A stretch of 40,191 nucleotides of DNA from DASWHK01 sp036398215 (lineage in GTDB: Bacteria; Acidobacteriota; UBA890): the NCBI GenBank assembly GCA_036398215.1, contig DASWHK010000330.1, forward strand, positions 1-40,191. Reading direction: 5' to 3'. Below, in pieces: positions 22,988 through 30,661 of this stretch. Every line of letters begins with the position of its first letter. Within the stretch, counting starts at the first letter, position 1. Both the position numbers and the translations under genes were made by a program. The notes beneath the pieces were generated by a model. It was not told where the DNA came from. It made no database searches and saw nothing but the letters and a program-made list of their open reading frames with translations.

Positions 22988-23326
22988 TCACCCCCCGGGC
23001 GTCCGCTGCTTGCGCAGCTCTTCGAGCTCCGCCCGAAGCGGGCGCCAGTACTCTCGGTCGAGAGCGCGCGCTCGGAAGTGGATTGCGTGGCCGCGCTCGA
23101 GGTGCCGCTGCTCGAATGGCGGCACCGCAATCACCGAGGCGTCCAGCGCCGCGAGGGCGGCCCTCAGCCGCTCGATGTTCTCGGCAGACGAGAGGATAGC
23201 GAAGTCGGCGTCGCGGCTAAACTCCGCTGCGCCGTACAGAATGCAGGCCTGCCCCCCCATCAGAAGCGCCTCGACCTCGCTCTCCCGGAACGTCGAAAGG
23301 ACTCTGGGAATCGGGCTCGGGGTCAA
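22988..23326 (-). pseudogene. Nucleotidyltransferase-like protein, probably internally deleted
   Basis: 112 residues from TTG 23326, which has an excellent GGGAGGA five bases upstream. The N-terminus shows a minimal nucleotidyltransferase pattern (LLMGGQACILYGAAEFSRDADFAIL, with GG and D-x-D), as in AbiEii/MenT-like or MNT-type enzymes. As I recall them, full-length relatives run to well over 200 residues with a central domain. Here HAIHFRARAL joins directly to DREYWRPLRAELEELRKQR, which looks like a normal C-terminal tail, so the middle may have been lost by an in-frame deletion. It overlaps the upstream gene by 110 bp in another frame. A genuinely short enzyme cannot be excluded. Confidence 0.55.
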
Positions 23327-23546
23327 GACTTCCTCCCAGCAAGGTGAAGGTGGCCCACAGGCGCTGGCTCTCGTTCCATCGCTCCTCGGGGGTCATGAGG
23401 TACCACTCGAGCAGCTCCTCCTCGATGAGGGCCTCGAGCTTGATCTCAGCCGTTGCCCATCGGCCGCCCGCGACCCTGGTGGATGAAGCATCGAGCTTCT
23501 CAATACCCGGTGGCTCTGAGCTTGAATTCGACCTGCGTGTCACCAT
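23217..23546 (-). CDS. Small conserved hypothetical partner of the nucleotidyltransferase
   Basis: Up to 109 residues from ATG 23546; an internal ATG at 23393 (MTPEERWNESQRLWATF) is an alternative start. The recognisable part is ALIEEELLEWYLMTPEERWNESQRLW in two helical stretches, then LLGGSLDPEPDSQSPF and a C-terminus ending VRRSGV. The shape fits small proteins encoded just upstream of nucleotidyltransferase-like genes, possibly a toxin-antitoxin-type pair; I do not recognise a named family. It overlaps the next gene by 110 bp. A -10-like TATATT lies at 23582-23587 on the minus strand without a clear -35. Confidence 0.55.
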   Translation of the reverse strand: MVTRRSNSSSEPPGIEKLDASSTRVAGGRWATAEIKLEALIEEELLEWYLMTPEERWNESQRLWATFTLLGGSLDPEPDSQSPFDVPGERGRGASDGGAGLHSVRRSGV

Positions 23547-23645
23547 CGTCGTGATCTCGCGAAGCTACGGAACACTCTTGCAATATAGCACCGGCCCTCC
23601 AACCCCTTTGCCGGCTGAGATTGAGCTGTGTGGAAAGGGCTGGAA

Positions 23646-25043
23646 TCAGGTGCCCCTTGGGATCTCGAGCTCCCGTGCCAGCGCGTCGGCCACGGCAAGG
23701 CCGCGCAACGTCGGCGTCAGGCGGGCCGGCGGGTGCAGAACGAGCAGGTTGCGGCGTTGTAGGTCCTCGATGCGGGCTTCGTTGGCCGCCAGAACGTCGA
23801 TGCCGTGGCGTCGCCGCAACCTAGCGAGGTCGACGCCTGCGGTCGTTCGCAAGCCGAGCGCCAGGGCCTCGAGGACGAGGTCGGTGGGGCTGAGGATCTC
23901 GGAGCCGGCGACGGGGAGTGCGGGGCGTGGGACCCGGGAATCGTCGAGAACGGGCACGGGGCTCGCGACCTCAGCACCGGCGATGGGGAACGCGGGGCTC
24001 GTGGCTCCGGCACCGGCGTCAAACCGCGAGGACCGATCGGGGCCCTCCAGCGCCCGCTGCCAATCGCTCAGCCGGCGATGATTCCACCAGCGCCGCGAGA
24101 CGCCGTCGAACGAGTGCGCCGACGGGCCAATGCCGAGGTAGGGGGCGTGCTGCCAGTACTTGCAGTTGTGGCTCGAGCGATGCTCGGGCGCGGCGGCGAA
24201 GTTCGAGACCTCGTAGGCCTCGTAGCCGGCACTGGCGAGCGCCTCGTGGGTCAGCACGAAGAGGTCGGCACGCCGCTCCTCGGGCGCCTCCACGAGCTCA
24301 CCCCGCTGCTTGCGGGCGCCGAACGGCGTCCCCTCGTGGATCGTCAACTCGTAGCAGGAGATGTGCTGCGGGCATAGCCGGGCGCCCTGCTGCAGGTCGG
24401 CCCGCCAGCGCTCGTCGCTCTGGCCGGGCAGGCCAAAGATCAGGTCGAGCGAGACGGTCGCGAAGCCGCCGGCCAGGGCCGCCTCGACGGCGGCGACGGC
24501 ACCTCCGGGCGTGTGCGCGCGGCCGAGAAAACGCAGCGCCTCGTCGTCGAACGACTGCACGCCGAGGCTCAGGGTGGTGACGCCCAGCCGCCGCCAAGCG
24601 GCGACCGCGGCGGACGTCACGTCCTCGGGGTTTGCCTCCAGCGTGATTGCCGCGGCATCGTCGACGGCAAGCGAGCGGCGCAGCGTCTCGATGATGGCGG
24701 CGAGCTGCTCGGGCTCCAGCGACGAAGGGGTGCCGCCGCCGAGATAGACCGTGTCAAACGTCAGATCGTGCCGCCAGCGTCGGCCCCATAGCTCGGCCTC
24801 GCGCCGCAGCGAGCGCGCGAACCACTCGCGGCGCTCCGGCCCGCCCGTCTGCACCGCGAAGTCGCAATAGGGACAGACGCGGGCGCAGAACGGGACGTGC
24901 ACGTAGAGCCCCGGGGCACCCGGGGCGGCGCTCACCTCGGGTTCCGCTCTCACACCCACCGCTGCGCCGACGCCGGCCTCTCCCGTCGCGGCTGCCGTTG
25001 GCGTCCGCATCCCGGAAAACACCTCCGTACCCGAGGTCGCCAT
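23646..25043 (-). CDS. hemW: HemW-type radical SAM heme chaperone (coproporphyrinogen oxidase-like)
   Basis: 465 residues from ATG 25043, two bases after the lepA stop, with GAGG seven bases upstream, so translation is coupled. The frame is open further upstream only as a shadow of lepA. The radical SAM motif is CARVCPYCDF; Phe after CxD marks HemW rather than HemN. YLGGGTPSSL, LEANPEDV, GVQSFDD, LIFGLPGQS and ISCYELTIHEGTPF are all HemW-like. HemW is thought to handle heme for insertion into respiratory enzymes. Two oddities: an Ala/Gly-rich N-terminal extension of about 40 residues, and an insertion of about 24 residues between WQRALEG and LVLEALALGLR made by a local duplication (23886-24003). 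Confidence 0.93.
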   Translation of the reverse strand: MATSGTEVFSGMRTPTAAATGEAGVGAAVGVRAEPEVSAAPGAPGLYVHVPFCARVCPYCDFAVQTGGPERREWFARSLRREAELWGRRWRHDLTFDTVYLGGGTPSSLEPEQLAAIIETLRRSLAVDDAAAITLEANPEDVTSAAVAAWRRLGVTTLSLGVQSFDDEALRFLGRAHTPGGAVAAVEAALAGGFATVSLDLIFGLPGQSDERWRADLQQGARLCPQHISCYELTIHEGTPFGARKQRGELVEAPEERRADLFVLTHEALASAGYEAYEVSNFAAAPEHRSSHNCKYWQHAPYLGIGPSAHSFDGVSRRWWNHRRLSDWQRALEGPDRSSRFDAGAGATSPAFPIAGAEVASPVPVLDDSRVPRPALPVAGSEILSPTDLVLEALALGLRTTAGVDLARLRRRHGIDVLAANEARIEDLQRRNLLVLHPPARLTPTLRGLAVADALARELEIPRGT

Positions 25044-25045
25044 CC

Positions 25046-26848
25046 TCAAGCCTCGTCGACGTCGGAGCGCAGCACCGCCAGGAAGGCTTCCTGGGGGATC
25101 TCGACGTTGCCGAAGGCGCGCGCCCGCTTCTTGCCCTCTTTCTGCTTCTCGAGCAGCTTGCGCTTGCGGGTGATGTCGCCGCCGTAGCACTTGGCGGTGA
25201 CGTCCTTGCGGAAGGCGTTGATGGTGCGGCGGGCGATGATGTCGCGGCCGATGGCGCCCTGGACGGCGATCTTGAAGTTCTGCCGCGGGATGGTCTTCTC
25301 GAGCTGCTTGCAGGCGTGCAGCGCCCGCGCCCGGGCCTTGTCGCGGTGCACCAGCATGGCGAGGGCGTCGACCCGCTCGCCGTTGACCAGGATGTCGATC
25401 TTGACCAGGTCGGTGGCCCGGTAGTCGAGCAGCTCGTAGTCGAAAGAGCCGTAGCCCTGGGTGATGGTCTTGAGGCGGTCGTAGAAGTCGAACAGCACCT
25501 CCGAGAGCGGCATCTCGGAGCTCACCTCGACGCGCCCGGCGGCCAGGTAGTGGAACTTGGACTCCTCGCCGCGCTTCTCGCGCAGCAGCTCCATGACCGT
25601 GCCGATGTAGCGGTCGGGCATCAGGATCGAGCCCTTGATGTACGGCTCCTCGACGACCTCGATGCTCGCCGGGTCGGGGTACTCGGCGGGGTTCTCGACG
25701 ACCAGCGTCTCGCCCTTCATGTTGGTGACGTGGAACTCGACCGACGGTGCGGTCAGCAGCAGCGACAGGCCGTGCTCGCGGCTGAGCCGCTCCTGGACGA
25801 CGTCGAGGTGGAGCATGCCGAGAAAGCCGCAACGGAAGCCGAACCCGAGGGCGCTCGAGGAGTCCTTCTGATAGGTGAGCGCCGCGTCGTTGAGCTTGAG
25901 CTTGGCGAGCGCCTTGGCGAGGTCCTCGTAGTCGTCGTTGGATACCGGGAAGATCGACGAGAAGACCACCGGCTTGGCGGGGACGTAGCCGGCCAGCGGC
26001 TCGGCCGCCGGTCGCTCGGCGCCGGTGATGGTGTCGCCGATATCGATGTCGGCGATCGCCTTGATGCCGGCCACGATGTAGCCGACGGCGCCGGCGGCGA
26101 GCTCCTCCCGCGCCTCCTGCTGGAGCTTGATGAGACCCACCTCCTCGACCTCGTACTCGGCGCCGTTGTGCATCAGCCGGACGGTCTGGCCCGGCCGGAC
26201 GGCCCCCTCGAAAACGCGCACGAACAGGACGACGCCGCGGTAGGGGTTGTACTCGGCGTCGAAGATGAGCGCCTTGAGCGGCGCCCCGGGGTCGCCCTGC
26301 GGCGGCGGCAGTTTGGCGACGATCGCCTCGAGCAGCTCGTCGATCCCGGTGCCGAGCTTGGCGGAGACCTGCAGCGCCTCGAACGGATCGAGGCCGAGGT
26401 CCTCGTCGATCTCCTCGAGGACGCGGTCGACGTCGGCCGCCTCCATGTCGATCTTGTTGATCACCGGCAGGATGTCGAGCTCCTGCTCGAGGGCGAGATA
26501 GACGTTGGCGACAGTCTGCGCCTCGACCCCCTGGGTGGCGTCGACGAGCAGCAGCGCCCCCTCGCAGGCCATCAACGAGCGGCGCACCTCGTGCGAGAAG
26601 TCGACGTGACCGGGGGTGTCGATCAGGTTGAGGGTGTAGGTAAGCCCGTCGGCTGCCTCGTAAGCGAGGGTGATCGTGTTGCTCTTGATCGTGATGCCCC
26701 GCTCGCGCTCGAGGTCCATCGTGTCGAGGAGCTGGTCGTGGAACTCGCGCTCCGTAACGCCGCCACAGCGCTGTATCAGGCGGTCGGCGAGCGTCGACTT
26801 GCCATGGTCGATGTGGGCGATGATGCAGAAGTTGCGGATCTTGTTCAC
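25046..26848 (-). CDS. lepA: Elongation factor 4 (LepA)
   Basis: 600 residues, the usual LepA length, from GTG 26848 (VNKIRNFCIIAHIDHGKST); the open frame upstream has no family similarity. G1 AHIDHGKST, the RGITIK switch I region, DTPGHVDF and NKID give an intact translational GTPase. The LepA-specific C-terminus is present (FKIAVQGAIGRDIIARRTINAFRKDVTAKCYGGD). It is a ribosome-bound GTPase implicated in translation and ribosome biogenesis at the membrane. hemW follows two bases after its stop. No Shine-Dalgarno precedes GTG; instead TACAAT sits six bases upstream, suggesting leaderless expression. Confidence 0.97.
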   Translation of the reverse strand: MNKIRNFCIIAHIDHGKSTLADRLIQRCGGVTEREFHDQLLDTMDLERERGITIKSNTITLAYEAADGLTYTLNLIDTPGHVDFSHEVRRSLMACEGALLLVDATQGVEAQTVANVYLALEQELDILPVINKIDMEAADVDRVLEEIDEDLGLDPFEALQVSAKLGTGIDELLEAIVAKLPPPQGDPGAPLKALIFDAEYNPYRGVVLFVRVFEGAVRPGQTVRLMHNGAEYEVEEVGLIKLQQEAREELAAGAVGYIVAGIKAIADIDIGDTITGAERPAAEPLAGYVPAKPVVFSSIFPVSNDDYEDLAKALAKLKLNDAALTYQKDSSSALGFGFRCGFLGMLHLDVVQERLSREHGLSLLLTAPSVEFHVTNMKGETLVVENPAEYPDPASIEVVEEPYIKGSILMPDRYIGTVMELLREKRGEESKFHYLAAGRVEVSSEMPLSEVLFDFYDRLKTITQGYGSFDYELLDYRATDLVKIDILVNGERVDALAMLVHRDKARARALHACKQLEKTIPRQNFKIAVQGAIGRDIIARRTINAFRKDVTAKCYGGDITRKRKLLEKQKEGKKRARAFGNVEIPQEAFLAVLRSDVDEA

Positions 26849-26854
26849 GAGAGG

Positions 26855-26860
26855 ATTGTA
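26855..26860 (-). promoter_or_regulatory. -10-like hexamer directly before lepA
   Basis: TACAAT on the minus strand ends six bases before the lepA GTG, so transcription would start at or next to the start codon. No convincing -35 is present at 16-18 bp. Weak alone; it matches the spacing at 35080-35085. Confidence 0.35.
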
Positions 26861-27018
26861 GCCGCCCGGAGGTGAGCAGGCTGCCGCCGGCAGCGGCGAG
26901 GCGGCTGTTTTCAGGCCTCTGGAGGCGGTTTCCAGGCCGGGAAGCCGCTTTTGGGGGCGCGGCGCGACGGGTTCGGCGAAGACCCCATTTTGGTGGCGCT
27001 TTCCGGACGCGGAAATGC

Positions 27019-27024
27019 TAAGAT
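27019..27024 (+). promoter_or_regulatory. Candidate -10 for the cold-shock gene
   Basis: TAAGAT in an A+T-richer stretch 145 bp upstream of the cold-shock ATG. The -35 region is poor. It would give a long leader that includes the hairpin at 27067-27093. Confidence 0.35.
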
Positions 27025-27066
27025 ATCGACTGGTTGTAGTTTGCTTTAGGACGGATACCGAAAGGC

Positions 27067-27099
27067 AACCCGCCAAGAAGCAGCCGGCGGGTTTTTCTT
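27067..27099 (+). terminator. Intrinsic terminator in the cold-shock gene leader
   Basis: AACCCGCC (27067-27074) pairs perfectly with GGCGGGTT (27086-27093) around an 11-base loop, and the run TTTTTCTT covers 27092-27099. It stands 69 bp upstream of the cold-shock start and downstream of the candidate -10. It may be an attenuator, or the end of a short RNA. Confidence 0.65.
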
Positions 27100-27168
27100 G
27101 TGCCCGTAGGAAGATCCTTCGCCAGCGAGCAGCTACGTTCGTCACATCAGTTGAAGGAGGGCCAAGGA

Positions 27169-27369
27169 ATGGCCAAAGGTACTGTCAAGTGGTTCAATGA
27201 CGCGAAGGGCTTCGGCTTCATCGCGCAAGAGGGTGGTCCCGACGTGTTCGTCCACCATTCCGCGATTCAGGGCAGCGGCTTCAAGTCGCTCGCCGAAGGC
27301 GCTAGCGTCGAGTTCGACATCACCGAAGGCCCGAAGGGCTTGTCGGCCGCGAACGTCCGTGCCGTCTAG
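27169..27369 (+). CDS. Cold-shock domain protein (CspA family)
   Basis: 66 residues from ATG 27169 with GAAGGAGG eight bases upstream. It has both RNA-binding motifs of the OB fold, KGFGFI (RNP1) and VFVHHSAI (RNP2), in the standard frame MAKGTVKWFNDAKGFGFI. It is an RNA chaperone that melts structure in mRNA. The leader contains an intrinsic terminator and a strong terminator follows, so it is a monocistronic unit probably controlled through its leader. Whether it is cold-induced cannot be told from sequence. Confidence 0.98.
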   Translation: MAKGTVKWFNDAKGFGFIAQEGGPDVFVHHSAIQGSGFKSLAEGASVEFDITEGPKGLSAANVRAV

Positions 27370-27387
27370 CTCTTACTAGCGGTATTG

Positions 27388-27429
27388 GCGCCCCGCCCGT
27401 GGCTTCGCCCGGGCGGGGCGCTTTTTTTT
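27388..27429 (+). terminator. Strong intrinsic terminator after the cold-shock gene
   Basis: A perfect 12-bp stem, GCGCCCCGCCCG (27388-27399) with CGGGCGGGGCGC (27410-27421), is followed by eight T (27422-27429). Confidence 0.93.
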
Positions 27430-27495
27430 GCCCTCTTCGGGCGTGATCGGGCGCCATCTGCGAGGGCTCTCGAGGGGGTCGGTCCGCCGACCTTG

Positions 27496-27501
27496 TATAC
27501 T
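27496..27501 (+). promoter_or_regulatory. Candidate -10 for the RAMA-like gene
   Basis: TATACT, downstream of the cold-shock terminator and 64 bp before ATG 27566. No good -35 was seen. Confidence 0.35.
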
Positions 27502-27565
27502 CTCTGCAGGTGACCCGCCCGCGGCTCCTTCGAGTTGCCCGCGCGATTACCTGAAGGCGGTTGCG

Positions 27566-27934
27566 ATGCGCTCAACCAACGGCGCCAGTCGAGTCAATGC
27601 AAGGATAGGCCCCGGGAGCCCGAAGAAGCTCGGGGTGCTGGTGATCGGGCTGATCGAGGCCGGCGTGATCGATCCCCCGTTGGAGCTGGAGCGAAGGTAC
27701 TTCGACCGCCGCCTCAAGGCCCAGATCGAGCCCGATGGAACGGTCACCTGCATGGGCAAGAGCTTTTGCACACTGTGCTCGGCGGCCACCTACGCGCGCG
27801 ACACCTGCTCCGATGTCCGCGGCTCGGACTCCCACACGCGCTCGAGCAACGGCTGGGCGTTCTGGCAGTATCGCAACGAGGCCGGCGAGCTCGAGAACAT
27901 CGGCACCTTGCGGCGGCGCTTCCTGCGCGGCTGA
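27566..27934 (+). CDS. RAMA-like domain protein (hypothetical)
   Basis: 122 residues from ATG 27566 with AAGGCGG about six bases upstream. LGVLVIGLIEAGVIDPP, IEPDGTVTCMGKSFCTLCSAATYAR and NGWAFWQYRNEAGEL resemble the RAMA domain (restriction enzyme adenine methylase associated), whose members share the pattern 'region of low hydrophobic sheet, SPSAAA, NGWxFW'. This assignment is from memory of the pattern and is moderate only. Three Cys (MGKSFCTLC and RDTC) are unusual for it. There is no methyltransferase or nuclease nearby, so the domain stands alone. Two tRNA-Ser genes follow downstream. Confidence 0.65.
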   Translation: MRSTNGASRVNARIGPGSPKKLGVLVIGLIEAGVIDPPLELERRYFDRRLKAQIEPDGTVTCMGKSFCTLCSAATYARDTCSDVRGSDSHTRSSNGWAFWQYRNEAGELENIGTLRRRFLRG

Positions 27935-28017
27935 CGGCGCCGGGGGTCACCCCCGGCACGCCCGCACCTCGCCGCTCCCCCGCGCCTGCGGCGCGCGGGG
28001 TACAATCTTCGCCCTCA

Positions 28018-28108
28018 GGAGGGATGGCCGAGTCTGGCTTAAGGCGGCGGTCTTGAAAACCGCTGACCGTGTTTACGCGGTCCGAAGGTTCGAATCCTTC
28101 TCCCTCCG
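28018..28108 (+). tRNA. tRNA-Ser (anticodon TGA)
   Basis: The acceptor stem is GGAGGGA (28018-28024) with TCCCTCC (28101-28107) and discriminator G. The anticodon loop CTTGAAA has TGA at 28054-28056, reading UCA. A long variable arm typical of Ser and the T-arm GAAGG-TTCGAAT-CCTTC follow. CCA is not encoded. TACAAT at 28001-28006 is a possible -10. Confidence 0.97.
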
Positions 28109-28113
28109 CCTGC

Positions 28114-28202
28114 GGAGGGGTGCTAGAGTGGACGAATAGGGCGGCCTGCTAAGCCGTTGCACTGGGTAACCGGTGCCGAGGGTTCGAATCCCTCCCCCTC
28201 CG
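28114..28202 (+). tRNA. tRNA-Ser (anticodon GCT)
   Basis: The acceptor stem is GGAGGGG (28114-28120) with CCCCTCC (28195-28201) and discriminator G. The anticodon loop CTGCTAA has GCT at 28148-28150, reading AGC/AGU. A long variable arm and the T-arm GAGGG-TTCGAAT-CCCTC follow. CCA is not encoded. It starts five bases after the first tRNA-Ser, so the two are surely co-transcribed. Confidence 0.97.
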
Positions 28203-28253
28203 TCCTCCGTTTCTCGCCCCGCGCGGGCCGTTCTGCCCCGACGAGGGACTGCC

Positions 28254-28511
28254 GTGGAATTCCAGTTCTGCCCGACCTGCATGGCCTACAAGCGCATGCA
28301 GCGCATCGCCCCCTACGGCGAGCAGGCGGTCGCCCTGGTAATGGCGGCGATCATGCTCGCCTGGCTGCTCAGCCGGCCGTCGATCCACTGGACATCCTGG
28401 GTGCTGGCGGCCATCGTGTTCCCGATGACCGCCTATTTCGCCTGGCCTCGCAAGAGCCGCCGGCGTTGTGAGGGCTGCGGCAAGACCACCGCGGCTGCCG
28501 AGTCGCCCTGA
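28254..28511 (+). CDS. Small zinc-ribbon membrane protein (first of a pair)
   Basis: 85 residues from GTG 28254 with GAGGG upstream; the frame upstream overlaps tRNA-Ser and was rejected. An N-terminal CPTC and a C-terminal CEGC flank two hydrophobic helices (QAVALVMAAIMLAWLL and WVLAAIVFPMTAYFAW). The two Cys pairs can form one zinc site at the membrane face. The next gene starts two bases after its stop and has the same design. I do not recognise a named family; the function is unknown. Confidence 0.7.
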   Translation: MEFQFCPTCMAYKRMQRIAPYGEQAVALVMAAIMLAWLLSRPSIHWTSWVLAAIVFPMTAYFAWPRKSRRRCEGCGKTTAAAESP

Positions 28512-28513
28512 CC

Positions 28514-28819
28514 ATGGTGACGCGGTCGGTAGCCGCGAGCGACGGGCCGGTTGATGGCCCCGATGTTCACGGCGACGAGCGGTGCCCCTCGTGCGACGCG
28601 CCGGCGGCCTGGCAGGTCAGCCGCCGCCACCGCTTCAGCCCGTTCGGCTCCGTCCTGCTCGCCGTTCTCGCCTTCTGGAGCGCGGTATTCGCGGCGCTGC
28701 TCGGCTTCGGATTCACGCTGTCGCTGAGCCTGCTGGCGCTGGCCGTCTTCGTCGCCCTGCTGACCCGCAAGGCCGAGGTCTGCGAGTCCTGCGGCTTCGT
28801 CCGCCCCCAGGAGAGATAG
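28514..28819 (+). CDS. Small zinc-ribbon membrane protein (second of a pair)
   Basis: 101 residues from ATG 28514, just after the preceding stop (TGACCATG), so coupled. It has CPSC near residue 24, two TM helices (FGSVLLAVLAFWSAVFAALLG and SLSLLALAVFVALL) and a C-terminal CESCG, the same CxxC-TM-TM-CxxC plan as its neighbour with little shared sequence. The two may form a heteromer sharing zinc sites. The function is unknown. Confidence 0.68.
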   Translation: MVTRSVAASDGPVDGPDVHGDERCPSCDAPAAWQVSRRHRFSPFGSVLLAVLAFWSAVFAALLGFGFTLSLSLLALAVFVALLTRKAEVCESCGFVRPQER

Positions 28820-29014
28820 CCGGCCCGGTTGGCCGCCCAGGCGGCACTGGGCTACCATCACCCTCGGGCGCCGCTCTGCGGCAAGCTCGCCGGAGGCGCC
28901 CGCGAGGCGCCGCGCCCGATCGTCCTTGTTTCCGCGTTCTGGGGCGCGGCCGACGAGCTCACGACTTTCACGTTCCCGTTTTGACCACGCTTTACTGCGC
29001 CAACGAGGTTTGAC

Positions 29015-30502
29015 ATGCCCGATTCCGCCGAGGTGCGCGTACGCTTCGCGCCCAGCCCCACCGGCGAGCTCCACGTCGGTGGAGCCCGCACCGCGCTTTT
29101 CAACTGGTTGTTCTCACGGCAGAACAACGGGACCTTCATCCTGCGGGTCGAGGACACCGACGAGGAGCGCTCCACGGAGGAGTCGGTCCAGGGGATCTTC
29201 GACGCCCTGAACTGGCTGGGCCTCGACTGGGACGAGGGCCCGATCTATCAGTCGGCCCGCCTCGACCTGTACCGCGACTACGTGTCCTTGCTGATGAACT
29301 CCGGCCACGCCTACTACTGCTTCTGCAGCACCGACGAGATCGAGGCGAAGCGCAAGGAAGCCCAGGACCAGGGTGAGGGCTGGCGCTACGACGGCACCTG
29401 CCGCGCCCTGCCGGCCGACGAAGTACAGCAGAAGATCGACGCCGGCGTCCCCAAGGTGGTGCGCTTCAAGGTGCCCACCGAGGGAACGACGGTGGTCAAC
29501 GACCTCGTCCACGGCGAGGTGAGCTTCGAGCACGTCAACCTCGAGGACTTCGTGCTGCTGCGCTCGGACGAGAAGCCCACCTACCACCTGTCGAGCGTCG
29601 TCGACGACATCGAGATGGGCATCACCCACGTCATCCGCGGCGCCGACCACCTCCCCAACACGCCCAAGCAGATCCTCGTGTACCAGGCCCTCAACGCCAA
29701 GCTGCCGATCTTCGCCCACTTGCCCTTGATCCTCGGGTCCGACAAGAAGCGCCTGTCCAAGCGCCACGGCGCCACGTCGGTGACCCATTTCCGCGACAAG
29801 GGGTACCTGGCGGGCGCCGTCGTCAACTACCTGGCGCTGCTCGGCTGGTCGCCGGGAGACGACCGCGAGGTGTTCACGCTGCCGGAGCTGACCCGCGAGT
29901 TCAGCATCGATCGGGTCAACTCGTCGAACGCCGTCTTCGACGCCGAGAAGCTCGCCTGGCTCAACGGCAAGTACATCGCCGAGGTGCCCGCCGGCGAGCT
30001 GATGAACTCGGTCCGCGAGGCGCTGCGCAACCGCGGCTGCTGGCAGGAGGAGCTCGACATGGAGCGGCGCGATTACATCTTCGCGCTGATCGACATGTGG
30101 CAGTCGCGCTCGCGGACGATCAACGAGCTCGCCGACAACATCGCCCCCTTCCTGACCGAGGCGTTCCCCTACCTGCCGGGCGCCATCGACCAGCACGTCA
30201 AGGGCAAGAACCTGCTCGAGCCGTTGGAAAAGCTGCGCGATGCGCTGAGCCGGGTCGATCCGTGGACCCAGGAGGAGATCGAGTCGGCGCTGCGGCAAAC
30301 CGCCGAGAGCCTCGACATCGAAGCCGGCGACCTCATCCACGGCACCCGCGTCGCGGTGACCGGCAAGCACGCCTCACCGGGGATCTTCGAGGTCCTCGAG
30401 CTGATGGGGCGGGAGAACACCCGGGCGCGGCTCGACCGGATGATCCGCTATCTGACCAAGGTCAAGGCGGCCCAGGCCAACCAGGCATCGATCGCGAGCT
30501 AA
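29015..30502 (+). CDS. gltX: Glutamate--tRNA ligase
   Basis: 495 residues from ATG 29015 with GAGG seven bases upstream. Class I signatures are RFAPSPTGELHVGGART (HIGH-type) and KKRLSKRHG (KMSKS-type). Length and the C-terminal helical anticodon-binding domain are normal for bacterial GluRS. Whether it is discriminating or also charges tRNA-Gln is not decided here. The stop codon TAA is also the left copy of the target duplication of a MITE-like element. Confidence 0.97.
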   Translation: MPDSAEVRVRFAPSPTGELHVGGARTALFNWLFSRQNNGTFILRVEDTDEERSTEESVQGIFDALNWLGLDWDEGPIYQSARLDLYRDYVSLLMNSGHAYYCFCSTDEIEAKRKEAQDQGEGWRYDGTCRALPADEVQQKIDAGVPKVVRFKVPTEGTTVVNDLVHGEVSFEHVNLEDFVLLRSDEKPTYHLSSVVDDIEMGITHVIRGADHLPNTPKQILVYQALNAKLPIFAHLPLILGSDKKRLSKRHGATSVTHFRDKGYLAGAVVNYLALLGWSPGDDREVFTLPELTREFSIDRVNSSNAVFDAEKLAWLNGKYIAEVPAGELMNSVREALRNRGCWQEELDMERRDYIFALIDMWQSRSRTINELADNIAPFLTEAFPYLPGAIDQHVKGKNLLEPLEKLRDALSRVDPWTQEEIESALRQTAESLDIEAGDLIHGTRVAVTGKHASPGIFEVLELMGRENTRARLDRMIRYLTKVKAAQANQASIAS

Positions 30503-30661
30503 GGGCTCGTGCAGAAATAACTGCGGCATTCGGGCGCCCGTGCATCCCTCCTCGCGGCGTTGCGCTCCCTGCGACATAGGCCCCGCTATGCCTCGGTCGC
30601 GCGCCTTGCGAGAAGGGCGCCCGGACGCCCTCGGTGCGCGCAGTTATTTCTGCACGAGCCC
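30503..30661. mobile_element. MITE-like foldback element with 23-bp inverted ends
   Basis: The ends 30503-30525 (starting GGGCTCGTGCAGAAATAAC) and 30639-30661 are perfect inverted repeats of 23 bp. The interior is an imperfect palindrome centred near CATAGGCCCCGCTATG. TAA directly flanks both sides (30500-30502 and 30662-30664), fitting a 3-bp target duplication. It encodes no protein. Before insertion, gltX TAA would have directly abutted the receptor stop. TAA/TNA duplications occur in some IS5-family elements, so a non-autonomous IS5-type derivative is plausible. It may also act as a bidirectional terminator. Confidence 0.85.

Noticed and set aside
28073..28388. Minus-strand ORFs reading EKDSNLRTA and GRDSNPRH
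   Set aside because: Typical false translations of tRNA genes.
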